The notes under the pieces are model-generated. The model was given only the letters and a program-made list of their open reading frames with translations, searched no databases and had not been told where the DNA came from. From Acidobacteriota bacterium (GTDB lineage: Bacteria > Acidobacteriota > Terriglobia > Terriglobales > Acidobacteriaceae), in the NCBI GenBank assembly GCA_003225055.1, contig QIAU01000132.1, positions 1-64,000 of the forward strand: a DNA stretch of 64,000 nt, written 5' to 3'. The translations under genes and the position numbers were made by a program. Shown here piece after piece: positions 28,048 to 36,256 of this stretch (within the stretch, counting starts at the first letter, position 1; every line of letters begins with the position of its first letter).

Positions 28048-29169
28048 ATGGCAGTCGCAGGGCAGGCGGTAATCCGGAAGCGGGATAACCCTATCCCGAC
28101 CACCATGCTGGCCGCCGTGTACCGCGGCGTAAACGACGTGCGCATGGAAACTGTGCCCGTGCCTGAAATCGGCCCGGGCGAACTCCTCGTGCGCGTGCAT
28201 ACCTGTGGGATCTGCGGCACGGATTTAAAAAAGATCGCCACCGGCTCCCATTCGGCGCCTCGCATCTTCGGCCATGAGACCTCCGGTTTGGTAGCTCGAG
28301 TGGGCAAGGGCGTCAAGAATTTCCAGCCCGGCGACCGGGTGATGGTCTTCCATCACATCCCGTGCGGTGAGTGCTACTACTGCCGCCACAAGGCGTTTGC
28401 TCAATGTCCAACTTATAGAAAGGTCGGTTGTACCGCAGGCTTCGAGCCGTCCGGCGGGGGGTTTGCCCAGTACGTGCGCGTGATGGATTGGATTGCCGAG
28501 CGCGGCGCGATTCCGGTTCCGGACGATGTTTCTTTCGAGCAAGCCTGCTTTGTCGAGCCGGTCAATACCTGCATGAAGGGGATTGATTCGCTCCATCTGG
28601 AGAAGGGCGAGACCGTCTTGGTAATCGGCCAAGGCCCCATTGGCATCATCCTGGGCGTACTGGCCCAACGGACGGGCGCTAGCGTTATCACTTCCGACTT
28701 GCGTCCGGAAAGGCTTAAAATAAGTCAAACCTTTGGCTTAGGCCTGACAATTGATGCATCGTGTGCCGACACGGTGAGGTCGATACGCGAGCGAACCGAG
28801 GGTCGGGGTGCGGATGCCACCCTCCTTGCTGTGGGTGGCAACAACCTGATCCGAACCGCTATGGATGCGACGCGTCCTGGAGGCCGGGTTTTGTTGTTTG
28901 CGCAAACCGTGCACGGGGAAGCTACGATTGATCCGGCCGCCGTTTGCGTGGACGAGAAGACGCTTTTGGGTTCCTATAGTGCGTCTGTCGATTTGCAAGA
29001 GGAGTCAGCGCGTTTTGTGATGAGCCACGACATGGATTGGGCCCGCCTGATCTCCCATCGTTTTCCGCTGGCCGAGAGCGTAGAGGCTCTGAACTTAGCC
29101 GCCCAGCCTCAAGCCGACTCGTTAAAAGTCGTGATCCAGCCGGGCAGCACGTGGGAAGGAACCTTGTGA
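28048..29169 (+). CDS. Zinc-dependent alcohol dehydrogenase (MDR family), first of pair
   Basis: This is a medium-chain dehydrogenase with catalytic zinc ligands in CGICGTDL and FGHETSG. The four-cysteine structural zinc lobe is CGECYYCRHKAFAQC. The NAD-binding turn is VLVIGQGPIGIILGVLAQ. The start may be the ATG at 28105 (MLAAVYRGVNDVRMETVP); the longer form adds 19 residues. It sits between hpnG and hpnC and its stop overlaps the next dehydrogenase gene. Its substrate is unknown. A role in finishing the hopanoid side chain is an inference from position. Confidence 0.82.
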   Translation: MAVAGQAVIRKRDNPIPTTMLAAVYRGVNDVRMETVPVPEIGPGELLVRVHTCGICGTDLKKIATGSHSAPRIFGHETSGLVARVGKGVKNFQPGDRVMVFHHIPCGECYYCRHKAFAQCPTYRKVGCTAGFEPSGGGFAQYVRVMDWIAERGAIPVPDDVSFEQACFVEPVNTCMKGIDSLHLEKGETVLVIGQGPIGIILGVLAQRTGASVITSDLRPERLKISQTFGLGLTIDASCADTVRSIRERTEGRGADATLLAVGGNNLIRTAMDATRPGGRVLLFAQTVHGEATIDPAAVCVDEKTLLGSYSASVDLQEESARFVMSHDMDWARLISHRFPLAESVEALNLAAQPQADSLKVVIQPGSTWEGTL

Positions 29170-30215
29170 CGGGCAAGATGACCGCTGCCGTCCTCTACGG
29201 CAAAGAGGACATGAAGATCGAGAAGGTGCCGATTCCTCGACTCGAAGAAGGCGAACTGCTGATCAAAGTCCAGGTGGCTCTCACCTGCGGCACTGACGTA
29301 AAAGTCTATCGCCGTGGCTATCACGCGCGCATGATCGTGCCGCCCGCTCTTTTCGGACACGAACTGGCGGGAACAATCGACGAAGTCGGGCCGGGAGTTC
29401 GCAAGTTCAAGAAAGGGGAGCGAGTTGTCGCCCTCAATTCGGCCCCCTGCGGTGTCTGTTTCTTCTGCAAGAAACATCAGGAAAATCTCTGCGAAGACCT
29501 GCTCTTCAACAACGGTGCCTACGCTGAATATATTCGCGTTCCGCGACGCATTGTTGAAACCAACCTGCTGACCATCCCCGATTACGTGAACTACCAGGAT
29601 GCGGCGATGGTGGAGCCGCTGGCCTGCGTGCTGCGCGGGTTGCACGAGACCGGGGTGGAAATCGGCGACACCGTGGCGGTGATCGGCGGCGGTCCGATTG
29701 GCCTGATGTTTGTCCAGGTGGCGCATGCCATCGGTTGTAACGTGATTGCGGTTGTGAAGCACGATTCCCAAGTCGCAGCCGCCAAGCGCAAAGGAGCCCA
29801 TGACGTAATTCAAATCGGCCACGTCAGTGATCCTGTGGAAGCGGTGCGGACAATTTCTTCAGCCAAGCGAGGCCCGGATGTTGTCATCGAGGCAGTCGGT
29901 CGTCCCGAGGCCTGGGAAGGGGCCGTCAACATGGTGCGCAAGGGCGGTACGGTGAATTTCTTCGGCGGATGCGCGGCCGGGACGAAAGTGCAGATTGATA
30001 CCAACCGGCTGCACTATTCCGAGATTACGCTGAAGGCGACCTTCCACCACACCCCCGAGACCGTGCGCCGCGCCTTCGCCCTGATTGCGGAGAAAAAGGT
30101 GAAAGGCTCGGACTACATCACCGGAGAAGCCCCTTTGTCTCGCTTGCATGACGTGCTGCGTCTCATGCTCAATCGCAATGGCGACATTAAGACCGCGATC
30201 ATTCCTGGACACTGA
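29166..30215 (+). CDS. Zinc-dependent alcohol dehydrogenase (MDR family), second of pair
   Basis: I choose the GTG at 29166. It overlaps the previous stop codon (GTGA) and follows a GGAAGGA site at five bases; the ATG at 29178 is the alternative. The 349-residue product has the zinc motifs LTCGTDVKVY and FGHELAGTIDEVG. The structural lobe is CGVCFFCKKHQENLC. The Rossmann motif is AVIGGGPIGLMFVQ. It differs clearly in sequence from its neighbour, so the pair is not a recent duplication. Substrate unknown. Confidence 0.85.
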   Translation: MTGKMTAAVLYGKEDMKIEKVPIPRLEEGELLIKVQVALTCGTDVKVYRRGYHARMIVPPALFGHELAGTIDEVGPGVRKFKKGERVVALNSAPCGVCFFCKKHQENLCEDLLFNNGAYAEYIRVPRRIVETNLLTIPDYVNYQDAAMVEPLACVLRGLHETGVEIGDTVAVIGGGPIGLMFVQVAHAIGCNVIAVVKHDSQVAAAKRKGAHDVIQIGHVSDPVEAVRTISSAKRGPDVVIEAVGRPEAWEGAVNMVRKGGTVNFFGGCAAGTKVQIDTNRLHYSEITLKATFHHTPETVRRAFALIAEKKVKGSDYITGEAPLSRLHDVLRLMLNRNGDIKTAIIPGH

Positions 30216-30238
30216 CACACGAACCAGACACGCACGCC

Positions 30239-31180
30239 ATGATGCCACCCGTCGTTACGAATGCGGCCGAACGTTCTGCCCTGCCCGGCTGGGACAGCCT
30301 TCCTGCCGAATACCTAATTCCCGAAGTCGCACCCACGGAAGACGAAGCCCGCCAGTACTGCCGACAGCTGGCCCGCAGGCATTACGAGAACTTCTCGGTG
30401 GCCACGTGGTTCTTGCCGAAACGCCTGCAACAGCATTTTTTCAACCTGTATGCCTATTGCCGAATCGCGGACGACTTGGGGGATGAAGTTGGCGATCCCG
30501 CGGCTTCCTTGAAGCTGCTTGACCAGTGGCAAGCTGAGTTGGATGCCTGCTATCGCGGCCAGCCCAAACATCCGGTGTTGGTTGCCCTGGCTGCCACGGT
30601 TCGAGCTTTTGACATCCCTAAGCATGAATTCTCGGACCTGCTCACCGCATTTCGCCGCGATCAGACCGTTAGGCGGTATGCGACCTTTGACGATGTCGTG
30701 GGTTACTGCAAGTATTCGGCCAACCCGGTCGGGCATCTGGTGCTGTATGTTTGCGGCTATCGCGACCAAGAGCGGCAGAAACTCTCCGATTTCACCTGCA
30801 CGGCTCTGCAACTGGCAAATTTTTGGCAGGACGTCAGCCTGGATTACGGGAAAGGACGCATCTATCTGCCCATCGAAGACCTGCGTCGCTTTGGCGTCAG
30901 TGAAGATGACATTGCTACCCGGCGGAACACCGCTCCATTCCTGGAAATGATGCGCTTCGAAGTGGAACGTGCCCGGGAATGGTTCCGGCAAGGTTTGCCG
31001 CTGGTGGGAAAGGTGAATCGGGCTCTCGCCATCGATATCGAATTGTTCAGCCGTGGCGGACAGGAGATTTTGAACGCCATCGAGCGGCAAGGCTATGCCG
31101 TGCTGGGCCAGCGCCCGGCCATTTCCAAGTCCCGCAAACTGGCGCTGGTAGCCCGCGCTGCGCTGGGAAGCCTGATATGA
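30239..31180 (+). CDS. hpnC: Squalene synthase-like protein HpnC (hydroxysqualene synthase)
   Basis: This is a trans-isoprenyl diphosphate synthase-fold protein. In the HpnCDE route HpnC converts presqualene diphosphate to hydroxysqualene. The aspartate motifs are RIADDLGDEVGD and NFWQDVSLDYGKGRIYLP. The N-terminal CRQLARRHYENFSVATWFLP is characteristic of HpnC. Length is 313 residues. The stop overlaps the hpnD start (ATGA). Confidence 0.93.
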   Translation: MMPPVVTNAAERSALPGWDSLPAEYLIPEVAPTEDEARQYCRQLARRHYENFSVATWFLPKRLQQHFFNLYAYCRIADDLGDEVGDPAASLKLLDQWQAELDACYRGQPKHPVLVALAATVRAFDIPKHEFSDLLTAFRRDQTVRRYATFDDVVGYCKYSANPVGHLVLYVCGYRDQERQKLSDFTCTALQLANFWQDVSLDYGKGRIYLPIEDLRRFGVSEDDIATRRNTAPFLEMMRFEVERAREWFRQGLPLVGKVNRALAIDIELFSRGGQEILNAIERQGYAVLGQRPAISKSRKLALVARAALGSLI

Positions 31181-32130
31181 GTGCCAGTGTGCAACAAGCT
31201 CCAGTCCAGCCCGCGGTTCCGGCATCGCAACTGGCAGTTGCTTATTCGGTTTGCCGCACGATTACGCGCCGTTCGGCCAAAAATTTCTACTACGCATTCC
31301 TGGTCCTGCCCAGACGAAAGCGTTCCGCCCTCTGCGCCGTGTACGCTTTTATGCGCCGCTGCGACGATATTGCAGATGAACCCGGTCTCTCGCTCCGCGA
31401 ACGGCGCCTCAAACTGGCGGACTGGCTCGATGCCATGCACCGGGTGGTCACCGGCGAGCAGACCGACGATCCCGTGCTGCTTGCCTTATCCGATGCCCAT
31501 CGCCGTTTCAAGATTCCGGTAGAACTTCTCGACCAGCTTGCCTTCGGCACCGCCATGGATCTGCAGGAAAGCACTACTCCCATAGATGGAACCCGGGGGT
31601 TGGCCGCTAACGAACTGACTGCCCGCTATAAGACGTTCGACGATCTTTACCAGTACTGCTACCGCGTAGCGTCAGTCGTGGGACTGGTATGCATCCGGGT
31701 ATTCGGCTATCGCAAGCCGGAGGCGGAGCCTTTGGCCGAGCGCTGCGGACTGGCTTTCCAGCTTACCAACATCATCCGCGACGTGAAGGAAGACGCGGCC
31801 ATGAAGCGGGTTTATCTGCCAGACGAGGACCTGGCGAAATTCGGGCTGAGCGCGACCGAATTGCGCAACCCGCAGAGCGCTCGTTTTCGGCCGCTCCTGG
31901 CGATGGAGGCTGAGCGGGCCCGGGAGTACTATCGCTCCGCTGACGAGCTGATCCCGCTGATGGATCACGACAGTCAGCCCGCGCTCTGGGTGCTGGTTAC
32001 CATTTACCGGCAGCTTCTGGAAAAGATCGCCGCCAAGCAATACGAAGTTTTTGACGAGAAGATCAGCCTCACTACCCGGGAAAAGCTGAAGGTGCTGTTT
32101 AACGGCTTTCTGAAACGCTTGGCGGGATGA
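31177..32130 (+). CDS. hpnD: Presqualene diphosphate synthase HpnD
   Basis: This enzyme joins two farnesyl diphosphates into presqualene diphosphate. The ATG at 31177 overlaps the hpnC stop; a longer in-frame upstream extension only shadows hpnC. Motifs are SAKNFYYAFLVLPRRKR, RRCDDIADEPG and TNIIRDVKEDAAMKRVYLP. The product is 317 residues. The gene is also coupled by ATGA overlap to hpnE. Confidence 0.94.
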   Translation: MSASVQQAPVQPAVPASQLAVAYSVCRTITRRSAKNFYYAFLVLPRRKRSALCAVYAFMRRCDDIADEPGLSLRERRLKLADWLDAMHRVVTGEQTDDPVLLALSDAHRRFKIPVELLDQLAFGTAMDLQESTTPIDGTRGLAANELTARYKTFDDLYQYCYRVASVVGLVCIRVFGYRKPEAEPLAERCGLAFQLTNIIRDVKEDAAMKRVYLPDEDLAKFGLSATELRNPQSARFRPLLAMEAERAREYYRSADELIPLMDHDSQPALWVLVTIYRQLLEKIAAKQYEVFDEKISLTTREKLKVLFNGFLKRLAG

Positions 32131-33536
32131 ACCGGCCCTCGGCAGAATCACCCACCGTGGCGGTCGTCGGCGGCGGACTGGCCGGACTGGCTGCCGGATG
32201 CGCTCTCTCCGAAGCTGGTTTTCGAGTAACTCTGTTCGAGCGCCGCCCCTTTCTTGGTGGCCGTGCTTCTTCGTATCAACATCCCGGAACCGGCGAAATG
32301 GTCGACAACTGCCAGCATGTACTGTTAGGCTGCTGCACCAATCTCATCGCGTTCTATGAGCGCGCAGGCGTGGCCGACAAGATTCGCTGGTACGATCGAC
32401 TCACCTTTCTCGAGCCGGGGGGAAGAGCTTCGGAGATTGGGGCCTCACTGCTGCCCGCCCCTTTCCACACGGCGCCCTCGTTCTTGGCAGCAGACTGTTT
32501 AGGTATACGAGACAAAGTGGCGATTGCCCACTCGATGCTGGCTCTTATGCCGTCAACCGTCAAAGATACCGGGGAGTCTTTCCTGGATTGGTTGAAGCGT
32601 CATCGTCAAACTGAGCTCGCCATCGAGCGTTTTTGGAAGACCGTGCTGGTGAGCGCCCTGAATGAAGATCTGGATCGCATATCCGTCGCCTACGCCGCGC
32701 AGGTGTTTCGAGAATCCTTCCTCAAGTCACGAGCGGCGGGGCGCGTGGGCGTTCCGACGGTTCCCTTAACTGAGCTCTACCATGCCGCCGGCAGTTACAT
32801 CTGTGCCCGCCAGGGCGACGTACGATTCCGGTCAGCGGTAGACACTTTTAGGGCCGCCGCCTCCGAGCCAAGCCTGTCGATCAACGGACAGGAATTTCGC
32901 TGTGACTATCTCGTTCTGGCAGTGCGGTTCGACCAGTTGAGCCGGCTCTTGTCTAATTTGCCGGAGGCCCAAGCTTTGCGGGAATCGCTGACCCAATTCG
33001 AGCCTTCGCCCATCACTGGAATTCATCTCTGGTTTGATCGTGAGATCAGCGAGCTTGACCATGCCGTATTGCTCGACCGAACTATCCAGTGGATGTTTCA
33101 CAAATCCCGCCTGCTTGATCGGGAGCGACAGCGAGCCGCGTCCGGCAGTTACATCGAACTGGTGGTCAGCTCATCCAAGTCACTGGTAGGACGATCTCGT
33201 ACCCAAATCATCGATCTGGCTCTGAAGGAAACGCGTGAGTTTTTCCCTGGAGCAGTGGCCGCGAATCTCGCCAAAGCCACGGTGATTAAGGAAGTACACG
33301 CCACCTATTCGCCGCGCCCTGGAATTGATCGCTACCGTCTCGGTAATGTGACCGTCTGGCCACGGGTCTTCCTTGCCGGCGATTGGACTCGTACGGGCTG
33401 GCCCGCCACCATGGAAGGCGCTGTCCGCAGTGGTTACCTGGCGGCCCAGGCCCTGGCTCGGGAAGCGGGGCAGCGCGATGCTGTGTACCTGGTTCCCGAC
33501 CTTCCACCATCTGGACTGATGCACCTGTTTCGCTAA
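32127..33536 (+). CDS. hpnE: Hydroxysqualene dehydroxylase HpnE
   Basis: This FAD-dependent amine-oxidase/desaturase-fold enzyme reduces hydroxysqualene to squalene, closing the HpnCDE route. The dinucleotide motif is VAVVGGGLAGLAAGCALSEA. GGRASSYQHPGTGEMVDNCQ and the C-terminal FLAGDWTRTGWPATMEGAV are typical. Length is 469 residues. It is the last gene of the ispH-to-hpnE run. Confidence 0.94.
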   Translation: MNRPSAESPTVAVVGGGLAGLAAGCALSEAGFRVTLFERRPFLGGRASSYQHPGTGEMVDNCQHVLLGCCTNLIAFYERAGVADKIRWYDRLTFLEPGGRASEIGASLLPAPFHTAPSFLAADCLGIRDKVAIAHSMLALMPSTVKDTGESFLDWLKRHRQTELAIERFWKTVLVSALNEDLDRISVAYAAQVFRESFLKSRAAGRVGVPTVPLTELYHAAGSYICARQGDVRFRSAVDTFRAAASEPSLSINGQEFRCDYLVLAVRFDQLSRLLSNLPEAQALRESLTQFEPSPITGIHLWFDREISELDHAVLLDRTIQWMFHKSRLLDRERQRAASGSYIELVVSSSKSLVGRSRTQIIDLALKETREFFPGAVAANLAKATVIKEVHATYSPRPGIDRYRLGNVTVWPRVFLAGDWTRTGWPATMEGAVRSGYLAAQALAREAGQRDAVYLVPDLPPSGLMHLFR

Positions 33537-33540
33537 GAGC

Positions 33541-33789
33541 CCCTTTCCGAGTTTTTCGGATAAGTTTGTCCGGGCCTTGGGCGTTGTTCCGGGAGCGACT
33601 CTAAATGAAGTAATGGTTAGGGGTTACTAAAGGTCAGGGCTGGTTTGGGAATTGGAAAGGTTCATGCAAAAGCCTAAGCTAGAGCTGTAGGCGCCATTTG
33701 GGAGTTGGCTACCCTCCCCCACGTTTCGGCGCTATTGCCTCAGCGACCCTCTGAGGCTGGTACCCAATGTTTCAGCTGCCGATACGCAC
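33541..33789 (+). promoter_or_regulatory. Structured non-coding leader ahead of the TPR-barrel/HEAT/GT2 cassette
   Basis: This gap folds on paper into several hairpins. GCCTA...TAGGC is at about 33671-33691, and GCGCC...GGCGC encloses GGGAG...CTCCC at about 33691-33732. GCCTCAG...CTGAGGC is at about 33737-33757. The density of perfect stems is high for an intergenic region and suggests a leader RNA or attenuator. It does not match a riboswitch consensus that I know. Confidence 0.35.
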
Positions 33790-33804
33790 TTGCTGGAGTG
33801 TCGA

Positions 33805-35067
33805 TTGAGGATTTTGCCCAAAGTTCGACGAGTCGACCGCGCGGGGTACGCCGCGATTGCGGCCCTGCTGTTCTCGACGACACTAGTCGTTGCCCAAGAA
33901 GTCAGCCTCGATTGGCAACAGCAAATGCGGCAGCAGGTCAGGAATCAACAATTGGATGCAGCCCTGGTCACGATCGAGCAACGTCTCAACAGCCATCCCC
34001 AGGACCTCGAAGCTCGTACGTGGCACGGGCGGGTGCTCGCTTGGAGGGGACGGTGGACGGAGGCGGAGACCGAGTACCGCCGGGTGCTCGAACAAGCTCC
34101 GGATGACACCGAGACCATGGGCGGGCTTTCCGACGTGCTCCTCTGGCAGGGAAAACCGGAAGAAGCGCTTCCCCTTCTGGATCGGGCATCGAGCCTGGCG
34201 CCGCACCAGTCGGAAATTCTTCTGCGCCGCGCCCGAGTTCTGCGTGAGCTGGGACGAACCGCCGATGCCAAAAAACAGTTTCGACAAGTCCTCGCCTTCG
34301 AGCCCGCGAACAAAGAAGCCGAGCGCGGTCTGACCGGGTTGGCGGAGCAAACGCATCACGAACTACGCCTCGGCATCGACCTTGACACTTTCAATTACGC
34401 CGACACCGCGCAGGCGCAAGCTCTCACTGTCGGCTCGCGCTGGGGTCGCCGCTGGTCCACGCGCCTCGGCACAACCTTCTACCAGCGATTCGGCGCGAAT
34501 CCCGGCAAGTTTTTCGCCAGCTCTGGGTTTCGTTTTAGCGGTAAAGACTGGCTCAATGCTGGTGGCGCGCTGGCCAACCAGAACGATGTGATTCCGACCA
34601 ACGAAGCCTTCCTCGAGTACGGCCACGGATTCAAGTTCGATAACCCTTGGGTACGAGGGCTGGAAGCTTCCTACCAGCAGCACTGGCTGTGGTATCGCGG
34701 AGCGCATGTCCTCACGCTGAGCCTCAACCAGATCTATTACCTGCCCCAGGACTGGACCTGGACGCTTACCGTAACGGGCGCACGCAACGGGTTCGCGGGT
34801 ACCGGCATCGAATGGGTCCCCTCGGGATCGAGCAGGCTTGGTTTCCCGCTATACCGCCGATTGACCGGTAGTTTTTCCTTTGCCGTGGGTAGCGAAAATT
34901 TCGCTCAAGTCGACCAAATCGGCCGCTTTTCGGCGCGCACTTTCGGCGGGGGACTCGGCTACCGCTTCAACCATCGCCAGGATCTCAGCGGCTATGTGGC
35001 TGCGCAACATCGCACGCAGGGTCGCACTCAGAACAGTTTCGGGTTGAGCTATGGATTTCGTTTCTAG
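33805..35067 (+). CDS. TPR protein with YaiO-type outer-membrane beta-barrel
   Basis: A TTG at 33805 follows GGAG at seven bases; a TTG at 33790 is the alternative. The product has a signal peptide ending ...TTLVVAQ. Four TPR-like units follow (about residues 35-185; for example HPQDLEARTWHGRVLAWRG and VLRELGRTADAKKQFRQVL). The rest is a beta-barrel of the YaiO type (SRWGRRWSTRLGTTFYQR, then FGGGLGYRFNHRQDLSGYV), ending in Phe (LSYGFRF). TPR plus barrel is the layout of polysaccharide exporters such as PgaA and BcsC. It overlaps the HEAT gene by 17 bases. Confidence 0.8.
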   Translation: MRILPKVRRVDRAGYAAIAALLFSTTLVVAQEVSLDWQQQMRQQVRNQQLDAALVTIEQRLNSHPQDLEARTWHGRVLAWRGRWTEAETEYRRVLEQAPDDTETMGGLSDVLLWQGKPEEALPLLDRASSLAPHQSEILLRRARVLRELGRTADAKKQFRQVLAFEPANKEAERGLTGLAEQTHHELRLGIDLDTFNYADTAQAQALTVGSRWGRRWSTRLGTTFYQRFGANPGKFFASSGFRFSGKDWLNAGGALANQNDVIPTNEAFLEYGHGFKFDNPWVRGLEASYQQHWLWYRGAHVLTLSLNQIYYLPQDWTWTLTVTGARNGFAGTGIEWVPSGSSRLGFPLYRRLTGSFSFAVGSENFAQVDQIGRFSARTFGGGLGYRFNHRQDLSGYVAAQHRTQGRTQNSFGLSYGFRF

Positions 35068-36256
35068 GCTGATCTCTCAACTCGGCCCTGTAGCTGGGAT
35101 GGTGCTGAAAGCAATCTTCTTTTCTCTGCTCGGCATATTTCTGCTCGTCGCCTTCATTGTGACTCGCCGCTGGTATCGCGCCCGCTACTTCCGCCGGCTC
35201 AACCAGCGTACTTTTGCCTTGCGGGCGGTCTGGGACGACCTTGTCGCCGGACGCCTGCCGGTGAAGGAATGGCGGTTGAACCCGTTTGATTGTGAGATCG
35301 TCGAAGCCATTCTGCTGGACAACATCGAGACCGCCAATCCCGATCAATTAGCACCCCTGCTGTCGTGTCTGCGCGACAGCGGCTTATTGGATATGCGCAT
35401 TCGGGAGGCCCGGGTTTCCGGCGGCTGGAAGCGGCGCACCGCCCTGGTGGCCCTGGGCCGAACTCGCGCGCCGGAAGCAGTTCCTGCGCTGGCCGAGGCC
35501 CTGGACTCGCCTTCCGAAGAAACTCGCGTTGCCGCGGTGCGCGGACTGGGGCGCACCGGTCTGCCTGGGGCCGCTGTGCCGTTGCTCGATCGTCTGGTCG
35601 GGAATGAAATCGAGGTGCCGGAGCACACTTTGAAGAACGCACTGGCGAATTGCTGCCGCAAGTCACCGAGCGTACTGATCAGTTACTTGAACAAGTCCAC
35701 CAGGCAAACCCGTGAACTGATCGCGCGCGTGCTAGGAGAGGTGGCCAGCGCGGAGCTGGGGGACGAGTTGATGATCCTTGCGGCCGACCCGCTTGCGGAA
35801 GTGCGTGCTTCCGCGGCGCGGGCCCTGGCTGCGGCGCCGCCCTCGATTGCTCTGCCCGCGTTAACCGTCCTGGTCTGCGACGACGAGTGGTTTGTGCGGC
35901 TGCGTGCGGTGGTGGCTTTAGGATTCATGGAGCACCAGGGGCGAGTCAGGCCGCTGATCCGGGCGCTATGCGACAGGAACCGCTACGTGCGGCAGCGGGC
36001 GGCGTGGGCATTGGCCCGGCTCGGACCTCAGCTGGAGGATGTTCTTGAGCAAGTGGTCGACACGCGTGACAGTTACGCCCTACAAGCGTTCGTTTCGGAA
36101 CTGGAGCGATCGGGAGCGATCGAAAAAGTCATCGAGGCACTGGGGGGATCGGAGGAAGACAACTCGGCGGGAAACGTCCTGCTGGACGCTCTCAACGCGG
36201 GGAAGAAGCGCGTGGAGGCGGCCTTGATCTCTGCGGCGGCCGCAGGGAGAGGTTGA
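35051..36256 (+). CDS. Membrane-anchored HEAT-repeat protein
   Basis: One N-terminal membrane helix (about residues 18-40, IFFSLLGIFLLVAFIV) is followed by a basic patch (TRRWYRARYFRRLNQR). At least five HEAT/PBS-type helical repeats then run to the end (TALVALGRTRAPEAVPALAE, RVAAVRGLGRTGLPGAAVPL, VRASAARALAAAP, RLRAVVALGFMEHQGRVRPL, RQRAAWALARLG). The 401-residue protein probably scaffolds a complex on the cytoplasmic face. It overlaps genes on both sides, so it is surely co-translated with the barrel protein and the glycosyltransferase. Confidence 0.8.
   Translation: MDFVSRLISQLGPVAGMVLKAIFFSLLGIFLLVAFIVTRRWYRARYFRRLNQRTFALRAVWDDLVAGRLPVKEWRLNPFDCEIVEAILLDNIETANPDQLAPLLSCLRDSGLLDMRIREARVSGGWKRRTALVALGRTRAPEAVPALAEALDSPSEETRVAAVRGLGRTGLPGAAVPLLDRLVGNEIEVPEHTLKNALANCCRKSPSVLISYLNKSTRQTRELIARVLGEVASAELGDELMILAADPLAEVRASAARALAAAPPSIALPALTVLVCDDEWFVRLRAVVALGFMEHQGRVRPLIRALCDRNRYVRQRAAWALARLGPQLEDVLEQVVDTRDSYALQAFVSELERSGAIEKVIEALGGSEEDNSAGNVLLDALNAGKKRVEAALISAAAAGRG

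Noticed and set aside
33600-33789. Possible c-di-GMP (GEMM) riboswitch ahead of the polysaccharide-like cassette, prompted by GGAAAGG...ATGCAAAAGCC
   Set aside because: The segment around GAAA does not form the required stem closed by the tetraloop, and the downstream receptor helix is missing. Only the generic hairpins are reported.
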